A stretch of DNA of 64,000 nt from Desulfolutivibrio sulfodismutans DSM 3696 (GCF_013376455.1 NZ_CP045504.1:4175001-4239000); one strand, 5' to 3'; shown: positions 36,962-44,996, counted from the first letter of the stretch. Program-made: numbers and translations. Notes: generated by a model not told the origin, from the letters alone.

Positions 36962-37509
36962 TACCGGTCTCCCTCCTTGGAATATGGGGCCAGCCGCCAG
37001 GGCCGGGGCAGCAGAAAGCGCAGGCCTCCGGGCGAGAGCACCGTGAACTGGGGCGGGATCACCCCCGCCTCGACCAGGATGTAGGTTCCCGCCTGGGAGC
37101 AGACCGGCCGCCGCATGGTCATGCGCACCGTGCGCCAAGCCAGGGCCAAAAGCGTCCGGAATCCATATCCAAGGCGGGCGCTTATGAGATTCAGAGCCAA
37201 CTGTTTTGCCGCCTCGGCCTGATCCGGCGTCAGGTCCAGGGGGTGGATAAGGATCTCGCCGTCGTAGGCATGGAAGCGCCGTGAGGCCCGGGACAGGACG
37301 AAGCCGTCGATCATGGCCTCGGCCAGGAACAGGCTGCCGTACAAACGCAGCCCGATGCTGGTATGCGACCCGCCCGGGGCGAAATGCCGGATGGCCCGGG
37401 ACAACGGCGAGTCACCGATCCAGGTGACCACGAACACGTCAAGCGTCGGCCGCAGGGCGGCGTAGGTGATGTCCCCGAGCGTTTCGGGATACGGCGGCTG
37501 CTTACTCAT
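36961..37509 (-). CDS. YiiX-like permuted papain-fold hydrolase
   Basis: 182 residues. The order is that of a permuted papain enzyme: His first in GGSHTSIGLRL, then a Glu in AEAMIDGF, and Cys late in RRPVCSQAGTYILVEAG. Family members are peptidases or amidases of the YiiX/NlpC group. In this lysis cassette it may help open the cell wall. Start ATG 37509. Confidence 0.75.
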   Translation of the reverse strand: MSKQPPYPETLGDITYAALRPTLDVFVVTWIGDSPLSRAIRHFAPGGSHTSIGLRLYGSLFLAEAMIDGFVLSRASRRFHAYDGEILIHPLDLTPDQAEAAKQLALNLISARLGYGFRTLLALAWRTVRMTMRRPVCSQAGTYILVEAGVIPPQFTVLSPGGLRFLLPRPWRLAPYSKEGDR

Positions 37510-37981
37510 CCTTGACCCACACCTGCCCGCTGTCCGTCAGGGCCTGGGCGATGATGTACACGGCCGCCACTCCGGCGATCAGGCCCTGGGTCAGAGGCGA
37601 CAGATTGAGTCCCGCCAGGTTGTCCACCACAAGCGTGGTCACGGCGCCCACCATGGTCCACAGCTTGCGGGACCGCAGCCGTCCGGACGTGGTTCTGGCC
37701 AGGATCGCGGTCAGCACGTCTCCCCGGGATTCCAGACCGGGTCCGGCCTCGGGCACGGGATGGGGCGATGCCGCCATGCGAGGGGCGGGCGGCTGGGCCG
37801 GTTCGGCGGCCTGGGCCCGGGTTGTCTGCTCGGGCGTGGGCTGGTCGGCCGGAGGCTGTTCCGCGAGCCCGGTAGGGCCGGACGTGGCCGGGGCCAGGGC
37901 CTGGACCAGGGCGCTCAGGGCCGCCGCCACCTGCGGCGGCACGGCCGTCGGCGGGATTTGGTTTTGGGGCTGTTCAGGCAT
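37502..37981 (-). CDS. Holin-like membrane protein with Pro-rich N-terminus
   Basis: 159 residues. The first 85 are Pro/Ala-rich (PEQPQNQIPPTAVPPQVAAAL...). The C-terminal half has hydrophobic segments (LWTMVGAVTTLVVDNLAGL and LTQGLIAGVAAVYIIAQAL), as in phage holins. GGAGAAG precedes the ATG at 37981. It follows the muramidase gene, a usual place for a holin. Confidence 0.75.
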   Translation of the reverse strand: MPEQPQNQIPPTAVPPQVAAALSALVQALAPATSGPTGLAEQPPADQPTPEQTTRAQAAEPAQPPAPRMAASPHPVPEAGPGLESRGDVLTAILARTTSGRLRSRKLWTMVGAVTTLVVDNLAGLNLSPLTQGLIAGVAAVYIIAQALTDSGQVWVKDE

Positions 37982-37991
37982 GGCGCTTCTC

Positions 37992-38573
37992 CTATTCCGG
38001 CCAGACGTTGCCCGGGATCAGGGCCAGGATCTTGTCCGGGTACGGGCTGGCGAGATTGTCCTTGTTGCCCGGGCCGCCGTTATAGGCCCGCATGACCGTG
38101 GGCCAGCCGCCCTCGGCCAGGTGTTTGTCCGCCAACCGCCGCAGATAGCGGCAGCCCCATTCCAGGCCGACAACGGGGGTGCAAAGCTCCGGAAACCAGC
38201 CACGAAATCCGTTGCAGCGGGCCGTCTCGCCCATGACCTGCATGAGCCCCCACGAGGTGGCCCGGCCGATGCGCTCGGTTTCATGAGAGCAATGCTCCGG
38301 GCAGTAGTTCATCTCCCTGCCCTTGATGTATTTGTCATAAAATGTTGGCTCAAACCGGATGGCATGCGTGATGCCCCCGACCGACTCGTGCAGCACCATG
38401 GCCCGCACGATGTCCTCAGGGAGCTGGTAGCTGGCGGCCATCGTCACGATCAGTTCGTCCTGGTTCGGGGCAGACGGCGCGGGGAGTTCCGCCGGGGTAA
38501 CGACAGGGAGCGGCCGCCGAGCCTCCAAAGCCTGGTTCAACATCGCCACAAGTTCTTCAAAGGTGATGGACAT
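37992..38573 (-). CDS. Endolysin, soluble lytic transglycosylase type
   Basis: 193 residues. The SLT fold is visible: the catalytic Glu in IVRAMVLHESVGGI, the SWGLMQVMGETAR motif, and RAYNGGPGNKDN. It cleaves peptidoglycan glycan strands. There is no signal peptide, so it needs the holin for export. GGAGGGA precedes ATG 38573. Confidence 0.9.
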   Translation of the reverse strand: MSITFEELVAMLNQALEARRPLPVVTPAELPAPSAPNQDELIVTMAASYQLPEDIVRAMVLHESVGGITHAIRFEPTFYDKYIKGREMNYCPEHCSHETERIGRATSWGLMQVMGETARCNGFRGWFPELCTPVVGLEWGCRYLRRLADKHLAEGGWPTVMRAYNGGPGNKDNLASPYPDKILALIPGNVWPE

Positions 38574-38581
38574 ATTCCCTC

Positions 38582-38776
38582 CTACCGCTTGGCCAGGATG
38601 GCGTTGCCGTAAAAATTGACGGCCCAGAAACAGGCGTCCACCATGTCCTGGCGACAGAGGTACACCGTCGAGAGCGCCAGACTGACCAATGCAAACGACA
38701 GATGCATGTTCCGCATGGCTTGGCCGACTTCCGACGCCGCAATTTTGCGGAGTCCCCCCATGTGTCCGCGCTGCAT
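38582..38776 (-). CDS. Small membrane protein, 64 aa
   Basis: Starts MQRGHMGGLRK at ATG 38776, just after the lipoprotein stop. A hydrophobic helix (about residues 26-42) follows an amphipathic stretch. In a lysis cassette it may be an antiholin or pinholin (inference). Confidence 0.62.
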   Translation of the reverse strand: MQRGHMGGLRKIAASEVGQAMRNMHLSFALVSLALSTVYLCRQDMVDACFWAVNFYGNAILAKR

Positions 38777-38780
38777 GGGC

Positions 38781-39179
38781 CTAGCTCCCGGCCACCGCGC
38801 CGACGCCGTACGTGAGGAGCCGCAGGGCGGCCTGGCCCACAAGTGGCCGCATGGTCTGCCACACGGTGTCGGCCGCGCCGGTTCGTCCGGCCGCGAGCTG
38901 CTCGCGGATGGTGGCCAGTCCCATGCGCAGTTCGGCCAGATAGCCGCCCACGGCCGCGTCAATGGCGTCGGCCTTTTCCGGCGCAATGGCCTTGGCCACG
39001 GCCACGTCGGCCGAAAGCCTGGCCAGGGAGGCATCGAGCCATTCCAGTCCGGCCTGGGCCTGTTCGGCGCTCAGGCCGCCGGAGGCGGGGTCGGAGGACG
39101 TGGGCAGAACGGCGCAGGATGAAAGGGTCAGGATAACGGCCAGGAGGCAGGCGGAAAAGATCAACGGGAGTTTCTTCAT
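38781..39179 (-). CDS. Phage lipoprotein, 132 aa
   Basis: Signal peptide MKKLPLIFSACLLAVILT followed by a lipobox LSSC, so the protein should be anchored by Cys22 or close to it. The mature part is helical (LSAEQAQAGLEWLDASLARLS). It may be an Rz1-type spanin partner or an exclusion lipoprotein. The 230 bases upstream (39180-39408) hold only the terminator of the next operon. Confidence 0.75.
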   Translation of the reverse strand: MKKLPLIFSACLLAVILTLSSCAVLPTSSDPASGGLSAEQAQAGLEWLDASLARLSADVAVAKAIAPEKADAIDAAVGGYLAELRMGLATIREQLAAGRTGAADTVWQTMRPLVGQAALRLLTYGVGAVAGS

Positions 39180-39362
39180 GGCGGCCTCGCACGGTTGCGG
39201 TTGCCCCGGGATGTCCCCACCGGGGCGGCCGTGGGGCATGTTTCACGGCCGCCCGAGGCAGGGACGCTAGCCAGTGGGGGCGCACGGCATGGCCGCACAA
39301 GTAGTACGGGCGGGGGCGAGGCAGTGAGCGGGGGGTGCGTGGGCGTGCGCGGAGTTTCAGGC

Positions 39363-39395
39363 AAAACCGGCCCGCCTTTTGCGGAGGCGGGCCGG
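39363..39395 (-). terminator. Terminator separating middle and late prophage operons
   Basis: A 10-bp perfect stem (39367-39376 with 39386-39395) followed on the minus strand by UUUU. It lies just after the gene ending at 39409, so late lysis and head genes downstream need their own promoter. Confidence 0.85.
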
Positions 39396-39408
39396 TCTGG
39401 CGGGCGGT

Positions 39409-39687
39409 TTAACTCACGGAACGTCGGCCGATTTTTGGCCCTTCCGGCTTGGGCAGGCCGCGAAGGCGCTGCCGCTTCAGGTTGTGGGCGGCCTGGGCCG
39501 TGGCCTCCTCGATAAGCGAGGCCAAGAGCGACAGCCCCTGCACGCCCCGGGGCGAGAACACCAGCCCCTGGTCCATGGAAAGCCCCATGGTGGCCTCGCG
39601 CAGAAACGCGGCCAGGGAGCCGACCCGCTCCACGATCTCGCCGGGCGCATCGTCCGGGGTGGCCAGGACGCTTAATGTCACGCGCAT
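39409..39687 (-). CDS. Hypothetical phage protein, 92 aa
   Basis: Starts MRVTLSVLATPDDAPG at ATG 39687 behind GAGAGGG. It has helical LASLIEEATAQAAHNLKRQRLRG in the second half. Last gene before the terminator. No family recognised. Confidence 0.65.
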   Translation of the reverse strand: MRVTLSVLATPDDAPGEIVERVGSLAAFLREATMGLSMDQGLVFSPRGVQGLSLLASLIEEATAQAAHNLKRQRLRGLPKPEGPKIGRRSVS

Positions 39688-39689
39688 GG

Positions 39690-40292
39690 CTAACGCCCTC
39701 TCTCGGACTGGCGCGCTGCGCCCCGGCGGGGCGGCTCCTGAACCAGACCCATCCTGCGGGCCGCGCCGATGTCCCGGCGCACGGCGCTGTCCGACCGCTC
39801 CACCAGCTTGCCGATCTCCACGCTGGAAAGCCCCAGGCCCTTGTAGCGGACCACCTTTCGCAACATGGCCGCCCGTTCCGGGGTCACGGCCAAGGCCGCC
39901 CGCGCCCCCTCGGCCAGGGCCTCGGTGCGGGCGTTTTCCAGCGCCGCGCGCTCCAAGGCGTTGAAGGCGTTGATGTACTTGAGCTTCCATTCCATGGCCC
40001 GCTGGCTGGACCAGCCCATGACCAGGAGCGTGAAGGCGTCGCGGGTGAGGAGGTAGGCGCGGTCCTTCCTCATCCCGCCGGACGCGGGAACAACGACCTC
40101 GGCCTCTGTGGGCTCAAAGTTGAGCCGACAAAATGATTCCGGTAGCTTACGGGTCAAATCGTCGATGTCCCGCAGCACGTTCTTGTGTTTCAGCCCGAAA
40201 TGCTGGGCCAGTTCCACGGATCGGACGGCTGGGCGCTCTCCGGGCAGGAATTCCACGGTCACCGGGACGGAAGGGGTTTGGGGTTGGGACAT
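39690..40292 (-). CDS. Rha-family phage regulatory protein
   Basis: 200 residues. The N-terminus (VRSVELAQHFGLKHKNVLRDIDDLTRKLPESF) and KDRAYLLTRDAFTLLVMGWSSQRAMEWKLKYINAFNALE define the pRha domain, known from P22/phi80 Rha, which interferes with growth in IHF-deficient hosts. A C-terminal HTH follows (LGLSSVEIGKLVERSDSAVRRDIGAARRMG). GGAGG precedes ATG 40292. Confidence 0.88.
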   Translation of the reverse strand: MSQPQTPSVPVTVEFLPGERPAVRSVELAQHFGLKHKNVLRDIDDLTRKLPESFCRLNFEPTEAEVVVPASGGMRKDRAYLLTRDAFTLLVMGWSSQRAMEWKLKYINAFNALERAALENARTEALAEGARAALAVTPERAAMLRKVVRYKGLGLSSVEIGKLVERSDSAVRRDIGAARRMGLVQEPPRRGAARQSERGR

Positions 40293-40301
40293 GATGCGCC
40301 T

Positions 40302-40510
40302 CCATAGGGTTGGGATTTAGAAATAAAAAAGGCGACATGACGCTCCCCAGCCCTATGAGCTGCCGGGGCCTCGCGGACACCCGGACGTCATGCCGCCGAT
40401 TCGTGCCGCCCCAAAAATGGGGCCGCTAAGGCGACCAAAACAAAAAGCCCGCTCTTTCGCGCCGGATGGGAACCGGAGCAGAGGCGGCAGGACGCCTCAT
40501 AGGGTTGGGA
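40302..40510. repeat. Repeated CTCATAGGGTTGGGA motif around structured region
   Basis: CTCCATAGGGTTGGGA (40300-40315) and CTCATAGGGTTGGGA (40496-40510) are direct repeats about 195 bases apart. A third, inverted version lies between them (CAGCCCTATGAG, 40349-40358). They may be operators, or scars of moron insertion. Confidence 0.5.
40325..40397 (-). terminator. Long hairpin terminator of the early prophage operon
   Basis: GGCGACATGACG (40331-40342) pairs with CGTCATGCCGCC (40386-40397) with one mismatch, with an inner CCCC/GGGG stem. On the minus strand it is followed by six U. Transcripts from the early genes upstream would stop here after passing antisense through the moron. Confidence 0.6.
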
Positions 40511-40638
40511 CTTTCCGGTTATGATGCTGGGCGGCGAAAGTCAAGCTTTCCAGTCCCAATGTGTTGACGAATATCTTTCCGTCTCTTAACCTGTGCACAG
40601 AGTTGGCATTATTTACAAACCTGACCGAGCATGCAGCC

Positions 40639-41385
40639 ATGAGTGAACCACACGATACACCCTCCTCCCAAGGCGACGAAATACGATGTCCGAACTGCGG
40701 CGTCTCCTTTCGGCTTGACGACCTGAAAAGACAGTTGGCTCAAGGGAAATTCGCCTGTCCCGTCTGCGGCAGCGGCTTCACGCAACCAAAAACCGCCAAC
40801 CGGAAGATTCTACTGGCGGCAGCAGGGCTTGTGCTTCTGATCATTGCATTGGCGATCATTAAAAATACCTCTTTTTACGTCGTGCAGAAGCCGCCTGTCG
40901 CTCCATCCACTCCAGTGATTCCCGTTCCGATTCCTGTCGCACAACCTGAAAAAGCACAACCAAAACGTCATATTGATGCTGTGCCACCTGTCGTTATCCC
41001 CAAAAAACCACTAGACATTGCCATCGTCCCGGTGGCGAAAGGGATTTGGCTTAACAGGTTCAACGAATACAAGCCAAAATCCCCAGAGTACTCTTTCTCT
41101 GTGAAAAATACAGGAGCTGTCCCTCTTGATAGAGTTGTCGTAATCTGCAAAATGACGTCAGTTCAACATAATACCATTTTGTGTGACCACTATATTTCTG
41201 TTGACAAGCTAAAACCAGGTGAAACATCTACCATTCATCGGGTTACAATTTCGGGGCGTGACCTTTTTACATTACTCGGGAACAAGCCAATCGACTTCGA
41301 TATCAGAGTTGAAGTTGGCGTTCGTAGTGATGGTGAATTTATAGTATACCGAACCGACTATTACGAATCCTCAATGTTTCAGTAA
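40639..41385 (+). CDS. Moron: zinc-ribbon membrane protein
   Basis: 248 residues on the opposite strand from its neighbours. Residues about 15-50 are a zinc ribbon with Cys-x2-Cys pairs (RCPNCGVSF and CPVCGSGF), as in MJ0042-type N-termini. A membrane helix follows (ILLAAAGLVLLIIALAIIKN), then a Pro-rich linker and an extracytoplasmic beta domain. Base composition drops to clearly more AT-rich than the surrounding genes. I use ATG 40639; the frame opens with GTG at 40561. Its own position between a terminator and a convergent gene fits a lysogenic-conversion or superinfection-exclusion gene (inference). Confidence 0.75.
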   Translation: MSEPHDTPSSQGDEIRCPNCGVSFRLDDLKRQLAQGKFACPVCGSGFTQPKTANRKILLAAAGLVLLIIALAIIKNTSFYVVQKPPVAPSTPVIPVPIPVAQPEKAQPKRHIDAVPPVVIPKKPLDIAIVPVAKGIWLNRFNEYKPKSPEYSFSVKNTGAVPLDRVVVICKMTSVQHNTILCDHYISVDKLKPGETSTIHRVTISGRDLFTLLGNKPIDFDIRVEVGVRSDGEFIVYRTDYYESSMFQ

Positions 41386-41840
41386 GTCCCTGTTGCGTTG
41401 TCGCCCTCCCGCCTTTCAGCCTCCTGCCGCACGCTGGCCGACGTGATCCGCGTGGGCGGGTCGGGATGCCGCGTCAACCGCCCCTCTTCCAGCAGGTTAT
41501 AGACGCTACGGGTGCTCACGTTCAGGACGAATTCGGCTTCCGGCACGGTCAAAAACAACTTCTTGTCCAGAAGCTCCCGGGCGCTCACCGCAGGCAGTTC
41601 CGCGAAGCACAACCGCTTGGCCCGGCCGGAAACGGGCAATGTCAATTCAAACCCCATCGCGTCGGCCACCACGCAGCCCCGGGAGCAACCCAGGCAAATT
41701 TTTTTCGCCTCGCGCGTGAACCATTTGGCCCGCTTGGGCCGCAGGCACTTCAGGCGCTCGTACACCGACCCATCCACCACGCCGTGGTACGGCACGTATC
41801 CCGTGGCCAACAGCCGTGTCACATCCTCAATCGCACTCAT
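41379..41840 (-). CDS. HTH DNA-binding phage protein with Cys cluster
   Basis: 153 residues. The C-terminus has an excisionase/MerR-like HTH (LTVPEAEFVLNVSTRSVYNLLEEGRLTRH). An internal CLGCSRGC cluster may bind metal. ATG 41840 follows GAGGGGGG. It is the last early-operon gene and ends seven bases inside the convergent moron. Confidence 0.7.
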   Translation of the reverse strand: MSAIEDVTRLLATGYVPYHGVVDGSVYERLKCLRPKRAKWFTREAKKICLGCSRGCVVADAMGFELTLPVSGRAKRLCFAELPAVSARELLDKKLFLTVPEAEFVLNVSTRSVYNLLEEGRLTRHPDPPTRITSASVRQEAERREGDNATGTY

Positions 41841-41866
41841 AGCACCCCCCTCGGCCGCGTGGCCGG

Positions 41867-42310
41867 TCACAACACCTCGCAATCCTCCAAAAGCGCGTAG
41901 CCACGCCCGTCGTAGCCCATGACCGGCAGCCAGAACCGGCCGTCTATGGCCTGGATCGGCGGCGCCAGGACGGCGGCGATCTGCGTGGCCGTGACCACGT
42001 CGCCCTCGTAGCGAAGCGGCGCGCGTACCCGCCTGATCCCGCGTCCGGCCGCTTCCCAGGCCTTTCCGGGTCCGGCCTGCGCAGGCGCATCCCCGAAAAG
42101 CAGCCCGGCCAACAAGGCGGCCACCCCCTCCGGGTTCAAAAACTCATGGTGCCCGCCCCCGGCCGGGACATGCCACCGGCCGTCGATGCGCACCCGCCAC
42201 AACCCCGCCTCGGTCCCGGTCCATTCCTCGGCCGGAAACAGCTCGACCCGCGAGGACTTGCCCTGAATCTTGAGCAAAACGGCATGTGATTTCCGGCGTT
42301 TTTCACTCAT
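41867..42310 (-). CDS. Hypothetical phage protein, 147 aa
   Basis: Start ATG 42310 (MSEKRRKSHAVLLKIQGKS). Beta-rich N-terminus with GLWRVRIDGRWHVPAGG; C-terminus APPIQAIDGRFWLPVMGYDGRG. Not recognised. It overlaps the next upstream gene by eight bases. Confidence 0.65.
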   Translation of the reverse strand: MSEKRRKSHAVLLKIQGKSSRVELFPAEEWTGTEAGLWRVRIDGRWHVPAGGGHHEFLNPEGVAALLAGLLFGDAPAQAGPGKAWEAAGRGIRRVRAPLRYEGDVVTATQIAAVLAPPIQAIDGRFWLPVMGYDGRGYALLEDCEVL

Positions 42311-42668
42311 GGTTCGGGCAACCCCAAAGCCCGAGCACGGCATCGGCCTGCCGTTCCCACAGCACCCGGCAGAACCGGCAACGCCGTCGGTCCACGGCCC
42401 GGCATTTGGCGCAGGCCTCGCGCCCCAGAGCCTCGACAAGTTGCGCCCGCGTCACGGCCGGGCCACCCGCCCCGGCCGGGCCAGCCTCCAGGGCCGCTTT
42501 GACGCGCGCCGTCTGCCGGGCCGTGTCGCCGGGATAGGTGCCGCGCAATAGCTGCACGACAACGCTTTTGGTGACCCGGCAGGCCTTGCAGAAGGCGTAG
42601 ACGGTTTTGTGCCGCTCCAGGATGGCCGCCCGCAGGGCGCGCCGTTCGTCTTCGGGAAGTGGCGGCAC
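42303..42668 (-). CDS. Phage protein with HTH-like N-terminus and C-terminal Cys cluster
   Basis: 121 residues, GTG start at 42668. The N-terminus (AILERHKTVYAFCKACRVTKSVVVQLLRGTYPG) reads as a helix-turn-helix. The C-terminus has CAKCRAVDRRRCRFCRVLW, a possible zinc knuckle. Likely a small regulator. Confidence 0.68.
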   Translation of the reverse strand: MPPLPEDERRALRAAILERHKTVYAFCKACRVTKSVVVQLLRGTYPGDTARQTARVKAALEAGPAGAGGPAVTRAQLVEALGREACAKCRAVDRRRCRFCRVLWERQADAVLGLWGCPNHE

Positions 42669-42671
42669 GGG

Positions 42672-43226
42672 TCACGCTGGCTCCGGGTCGATGCCTGCCC
42701 GCTTGCAGCGGGACCACAAGTCCTTGGCCAGGGTGGCCAGGGCGGCCGGGTCGGACAGCCACACGAATTTTTCCACGCCGAATTGTTTGGACACCCGGGC
42801 GTCGAGACGTTTGGGCTCGTAGCCGAGCAGGCACCACAAGGTGACGACGTAGCGCTTTTGCCGGGCCAACGGCCCGGCCGGGATGTCCAGGCGCTCGTAG
42901 CCGTTTGCCGGATCGCCCTTGCGCCAGGCGTGCAGCCGCTTGGGCAAAAGAGGCACCTCCACGGCCACATGCTCGGGCAGCTTGGCGGCCAGGGCGTCGA
43001 GCGAAAGGTTGCGTTCGCCCAGGGAGAGCTTTGACCAGGAGGCGCGGCGGCGCGTGATCCGCTCGAAAAGATCCAGGACCGCTTCCTTGTCCTGCTCATA
43101 GGAGAGTCCGGCGGCCGGGAGCAGCGTGCCGAAGAGGATGCACGTCTGCATGTTGTAGATGGCCGCGCAGCTCACAAAATTCGCCCGTGCGACCGGAGCT
43201 TCCTTACGTAGCGCCTGCTCAGACAT
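42672..43226 (-). CDS. Hypothetical phage protein, 184 aa
   Basis: ATG 43226 is preceded by AAGGAG. The protein is helical with WRKGDPANGYERLDI and FGVEKFVWLSDPAAL. No family recognised. Middle-operon position between Mu transposition genes and Rha. Confidence 0.66.
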   Translation of the reverse strand: MSEQALRKEAPVARANFVSCAAIYNMQTCILFGTLLPAAGLSYEQDKEAVLDLFERITRRRASWSKLSLGERNLSLDALAAKLPEHVAVEVPLLPKRLHAWRKGDPANGYERLDIPAGPLARQKRYVVTLWCLLGYEPKRLDARVSKQFGVEKFVWLSDPAALATLAKDLWSRCKRAGIDPEPA

Positions 43227-43410
43227 GGCTTTTCTCCTTGGTCCGCAGCCGTCGGCACGCGGCGCAGTTGTCAGGATGACCGTCGTTGTCATCGAGGCCG
43301 TGGGGGGCAGCCATCCACTTCCCGCACAGCGACAGTCCGCCCCGGAAATAATGCGCCTTGCGGGAGTTCAGGATTTGTCCCCAGCCTTCCTTGGGCGTCG
43401 GCTTATCCAC
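43219..43410 (-). CDS. Small Cys/His protein, 63 aa
   Basis: GTG start at 43410 behind GAGGA. It contains HYFRGGLSLCGKWM and NDGHPDNCAACRRLR, a C-x2-C knuckle with nearby His, so a zinc-binding fold is probable. Role unknown. Confidence 0.68.
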   Translation of the reverse strand: MDKPTPKEGWGQILNSRKAHYFRGGLSLCGKWMAAPHGLDDNDGHPDNCAACRRLRTKEKSHV

Positions 43411-43606
43411 GGTCTTCCTCCTCGTGCTGCCCGCACCCCGGCAAAAGTGGCCTCACCGCAATGATGTCACCCGGAACCAGGCACACTTCCTGGTCGCTCA
43501 GGCTGCCGTCGGCGCATATCCTGCGGCCGACGCCGCCACCGCGCGAATACTTGACCATCAGCACGATGCGGCCCTTGTGTCGCTTGGACGTGACGTAGGC
43601 AGGCAT
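43403..43606 (-). CDS. Small basic phage protein, 67 aa
   Basis: Starts MPAYVTSKRHKGRIVLMVKYS at ATG 43606. A short beta-rich protein with GDIIAVRPLLPGCG near the end. Ribosome site is weak, so confidence is moderate. Confidence 0.58.
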   Translation of the reverse strand: MPAYVTSKRHKGRIVLMVKYSRGGGVGRRICADGSLSDQEVCLVPGDIIAVRPLLPGCGQHEEEDRG

Positions 43607-43607
43607 T

Positions 43608-44021
43608 TCAGATCGCCACCCTGTAGACCGACAGTTCCGCTTCAAGTTCCGCCACCAACGCCCGCAGTTCCCGGTTTTCGCGCTCAAGCTCGACGTCCCT
43701 GTCGTCATCCGGCGCGGCAGGGACGGGGATCGAGACCGGGCCGCTTCTTAGCTCTGGGCTCCACGGCTGGGGCTCGGTCTCGCCCCCTGTCGCTGCCGGA
43801 GGCTGGGCCTCCACGGGCGCAGCAGCCGCCTCGTTCTCGCGGGCGCCGAAGGCCATTTCGACCAACTCGTATGGGTAGTATGCTTCCTGGACGTGGTGGC
43901 CATTATTGTACAACCGGTACTTTCTGCCGTGTTTGGTCATGATGTACCCGCCTACTCGGCGGAGGATACCGGAGTCGCTTACTTCATGATCCGGGAATCC
44001 CGGGATGGTGCGCCATTCCAT
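43608..44021 (-). CDS. NUMOD4-like motif protein with coiled-coil tail
   Basis: 137 residues. The N-terminus EWRTIPGFPDHEVSDSGILRR is the NUMOD4 motif normally found in HNH homing endonucleases, but no HNH follows. Instead there is a Pro/Ala-rich linker and a coiled coil (ELERENRELRALVAELEAEL). It may bind DNA or be the residue of a homing nuclease. Confidence 0.72.
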   Translation of the reverse strand: MEWRTIPGFPDHEVSDSGILRRVGGYIMTKHGRKYRLYNNGHHVQEAYYPYELVEMAFGARENEAAAAPVEAQPPAATGGETEPQPWSPELRSGPVSIPVPAAPDDDRDVELERENRELRALVAELEAELSVYRVAI

Positions 44022-44023
44022 GG

Positions 44024-44443
44024 CTACAACTCCGCATGCTCGCGATCAGCGAGGCTGGCCAGCAACGTGCGATAGTCCGTGAACCAACGTGACACCATGC
44101 GGCGCATGAGCCCGGCGCTTTCGCCCTTGGCCCACAGCCCCAGGATCGGCACGCCGCAGGCATACGCCGCGCCGACCTCGGCCCAGGCGTCGGTGCCCGA
44201 CGGTCCCAGGTAGATGACCACGTCGGAGCGGCAGGCCCCGTCCAGATCATAGCGAAAGCGCCGCTCGCCATCGGGCGACATGATCCAGTCTTCTCTGTCG
44301 AGCGCCGCGACGACATTGTTCCCCTCAGTTCGCCGGGCCTCGGCGATAAAGGACACGACGTCGTGGCCATCGTCTGTAAGCCTTTCGGCCAGCATCTCGA
44401 CGGCGTGCTGATGTTTCCAGGATGCGGCGATGTAGATGCGCAT
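44024..44443 (-). CDS. Nucleoside 2-deoxyribosyltransferase-like protein
   Basis: 139 residues. The N-terminal IYIAASWKHQHAVEMLAERL and the C-terminal RSDVVIYLGPSGTDAWAEVGAAYACGVPILGLW match the nucleoside 2-deoxyribosyltransferase/DUF4406 fold. The family swaps bases on deoxyribose or acts on nucleotide signals. In a phage with two DNA methyltransferases it might supply or clear modified nucleosides, or defeat nucleotide-based defence (inference). It is preceded immediately by the third hammerhead ribozyme. Confidence 0.78.
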   Translation of the reverse strand: MRIYIAASWKHQHAVEMLAERLTDDGHDVVSFIAEARRTEGNNVVAALDREDWIMSPDGERRFRYDLDGACRSDVVIYLGPSGTDAWAEVGAAYACGVPILGLWAKGESAGLMRRMVSRWFTDYRTLLASLADREHAEL

Positions 44444-44450
44444 GGTGATT

Positions 44451-44514
44451 CCTCTGGCTGCTCATCAGGCCGGACGCGCCACCGTCCGACGACCGCCCCG
44501 CAGGGCGGTTTCGC
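44451..44514 (-). ncRNA. Type II hammerhead ribozyme, copy 1
   Basis: Read on the minus strand, GAAA (G12-A15.1) is followed by stem III (ACCGCCC/GGGCGGT, loop TGCG). Next come the cleavage triplet GUC, stem I (GTCGGACG/CGTCCGGC, loop GTGGCG) and the CUGAUGA core. Every invariant core base is present. Stem II is open, formed by flanking bases (GC/GC, plus GGCT/AGCC beyond a bulge). It overlaps the stop codon of the 69-aa gene (TAG-CGAAAC) and leads into the deoxyribosyltransferase-like gene. Confidence 0.85.
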
Positions 44515-44723
44515 TAAAGCCTTCCGTCTGGTAAATCGAAGACGTACTTTGCTTTTGTTCTCCAGACACGACCACATCTCCTACAACTCACACTGCTGTA
44601 ATCGCTTCGCGTTGCATGGTATCCAGAGAATGCAGAGCAATGGTATCTTCTCTTAAAAACAAACCACGCACGTTCATTCAATGGTTTCTTTCGTTCCTCG
44701 CATGTGCATGAGAACCCGCCCAT
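44514..44723 (-). CDS. Zinc-ribbon-like small phage protein, 69 aa
   Basis: Starts MGGFSCTCEERKKPLNERAW at ATG 44723 behind GGAGGAGGTG, a very strong ribosome site. The C-terminus SCRRCGRVWRTKAKYVFDL is a common phage knuckle. It ends directly at ribozyme copy 1. Role unknown. Confidence 0.7.
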   Translation of the reverse strand: MGGFSCTCEERKKPLNERAWFVFKRRYHCSAFSGYHATRSDYSSVSCRRCGRVWRTKAKYVFDLPDGRL

Positions 44724-44736
44724 TCGACACCTCCTC

Positions 44737-44988
44737 CTACTGCTCCCGGCGCAGGCTTTGTTCGACGCGCCGTGAGAAATCCAGCACAGCGGCCACTTTC
44801 GCACTATCATCCTGTGCCAAGGCAAGGTTTGGAACGAGCATAATCACGCCATCCCATGCATGCACCGCAAGATCACGGACGGCACGCTGGAGTTGACACG
44901 CATCGCCACTAGCTATTGGGAGCGCACCGTCCGGGCACGTCTCGTTGATGCGAACCACTCCGTTGGTGAAGCAATATGCGACGGCCAT
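44737..44988 (-). CDS. Hypothetical phage protein, 83 aa
   Basis: Starts MAVAYCFTNGVVRINETCPDG. The sequence resembles a family common in phage early regions with the core PDGALPIA...LAVHAWDGVIMLVPNLA. It follows ribozyme copy 2 by eight bases, so the cleaved RNA would start close to its ribosome site (GAGG at the ribozyme 3' end). Function not known. Confidence 0.75.
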   Translation of the reverse strand: MAVAYCFTNGVVRINETCPDGALPIASGDACQLQRAVRDLAVHAWDGVIMLVPNLALAQDDSAKVAAVLDFSRRVEQSLRREQ

Positions 44989-44996
44989 GTGTCTCT

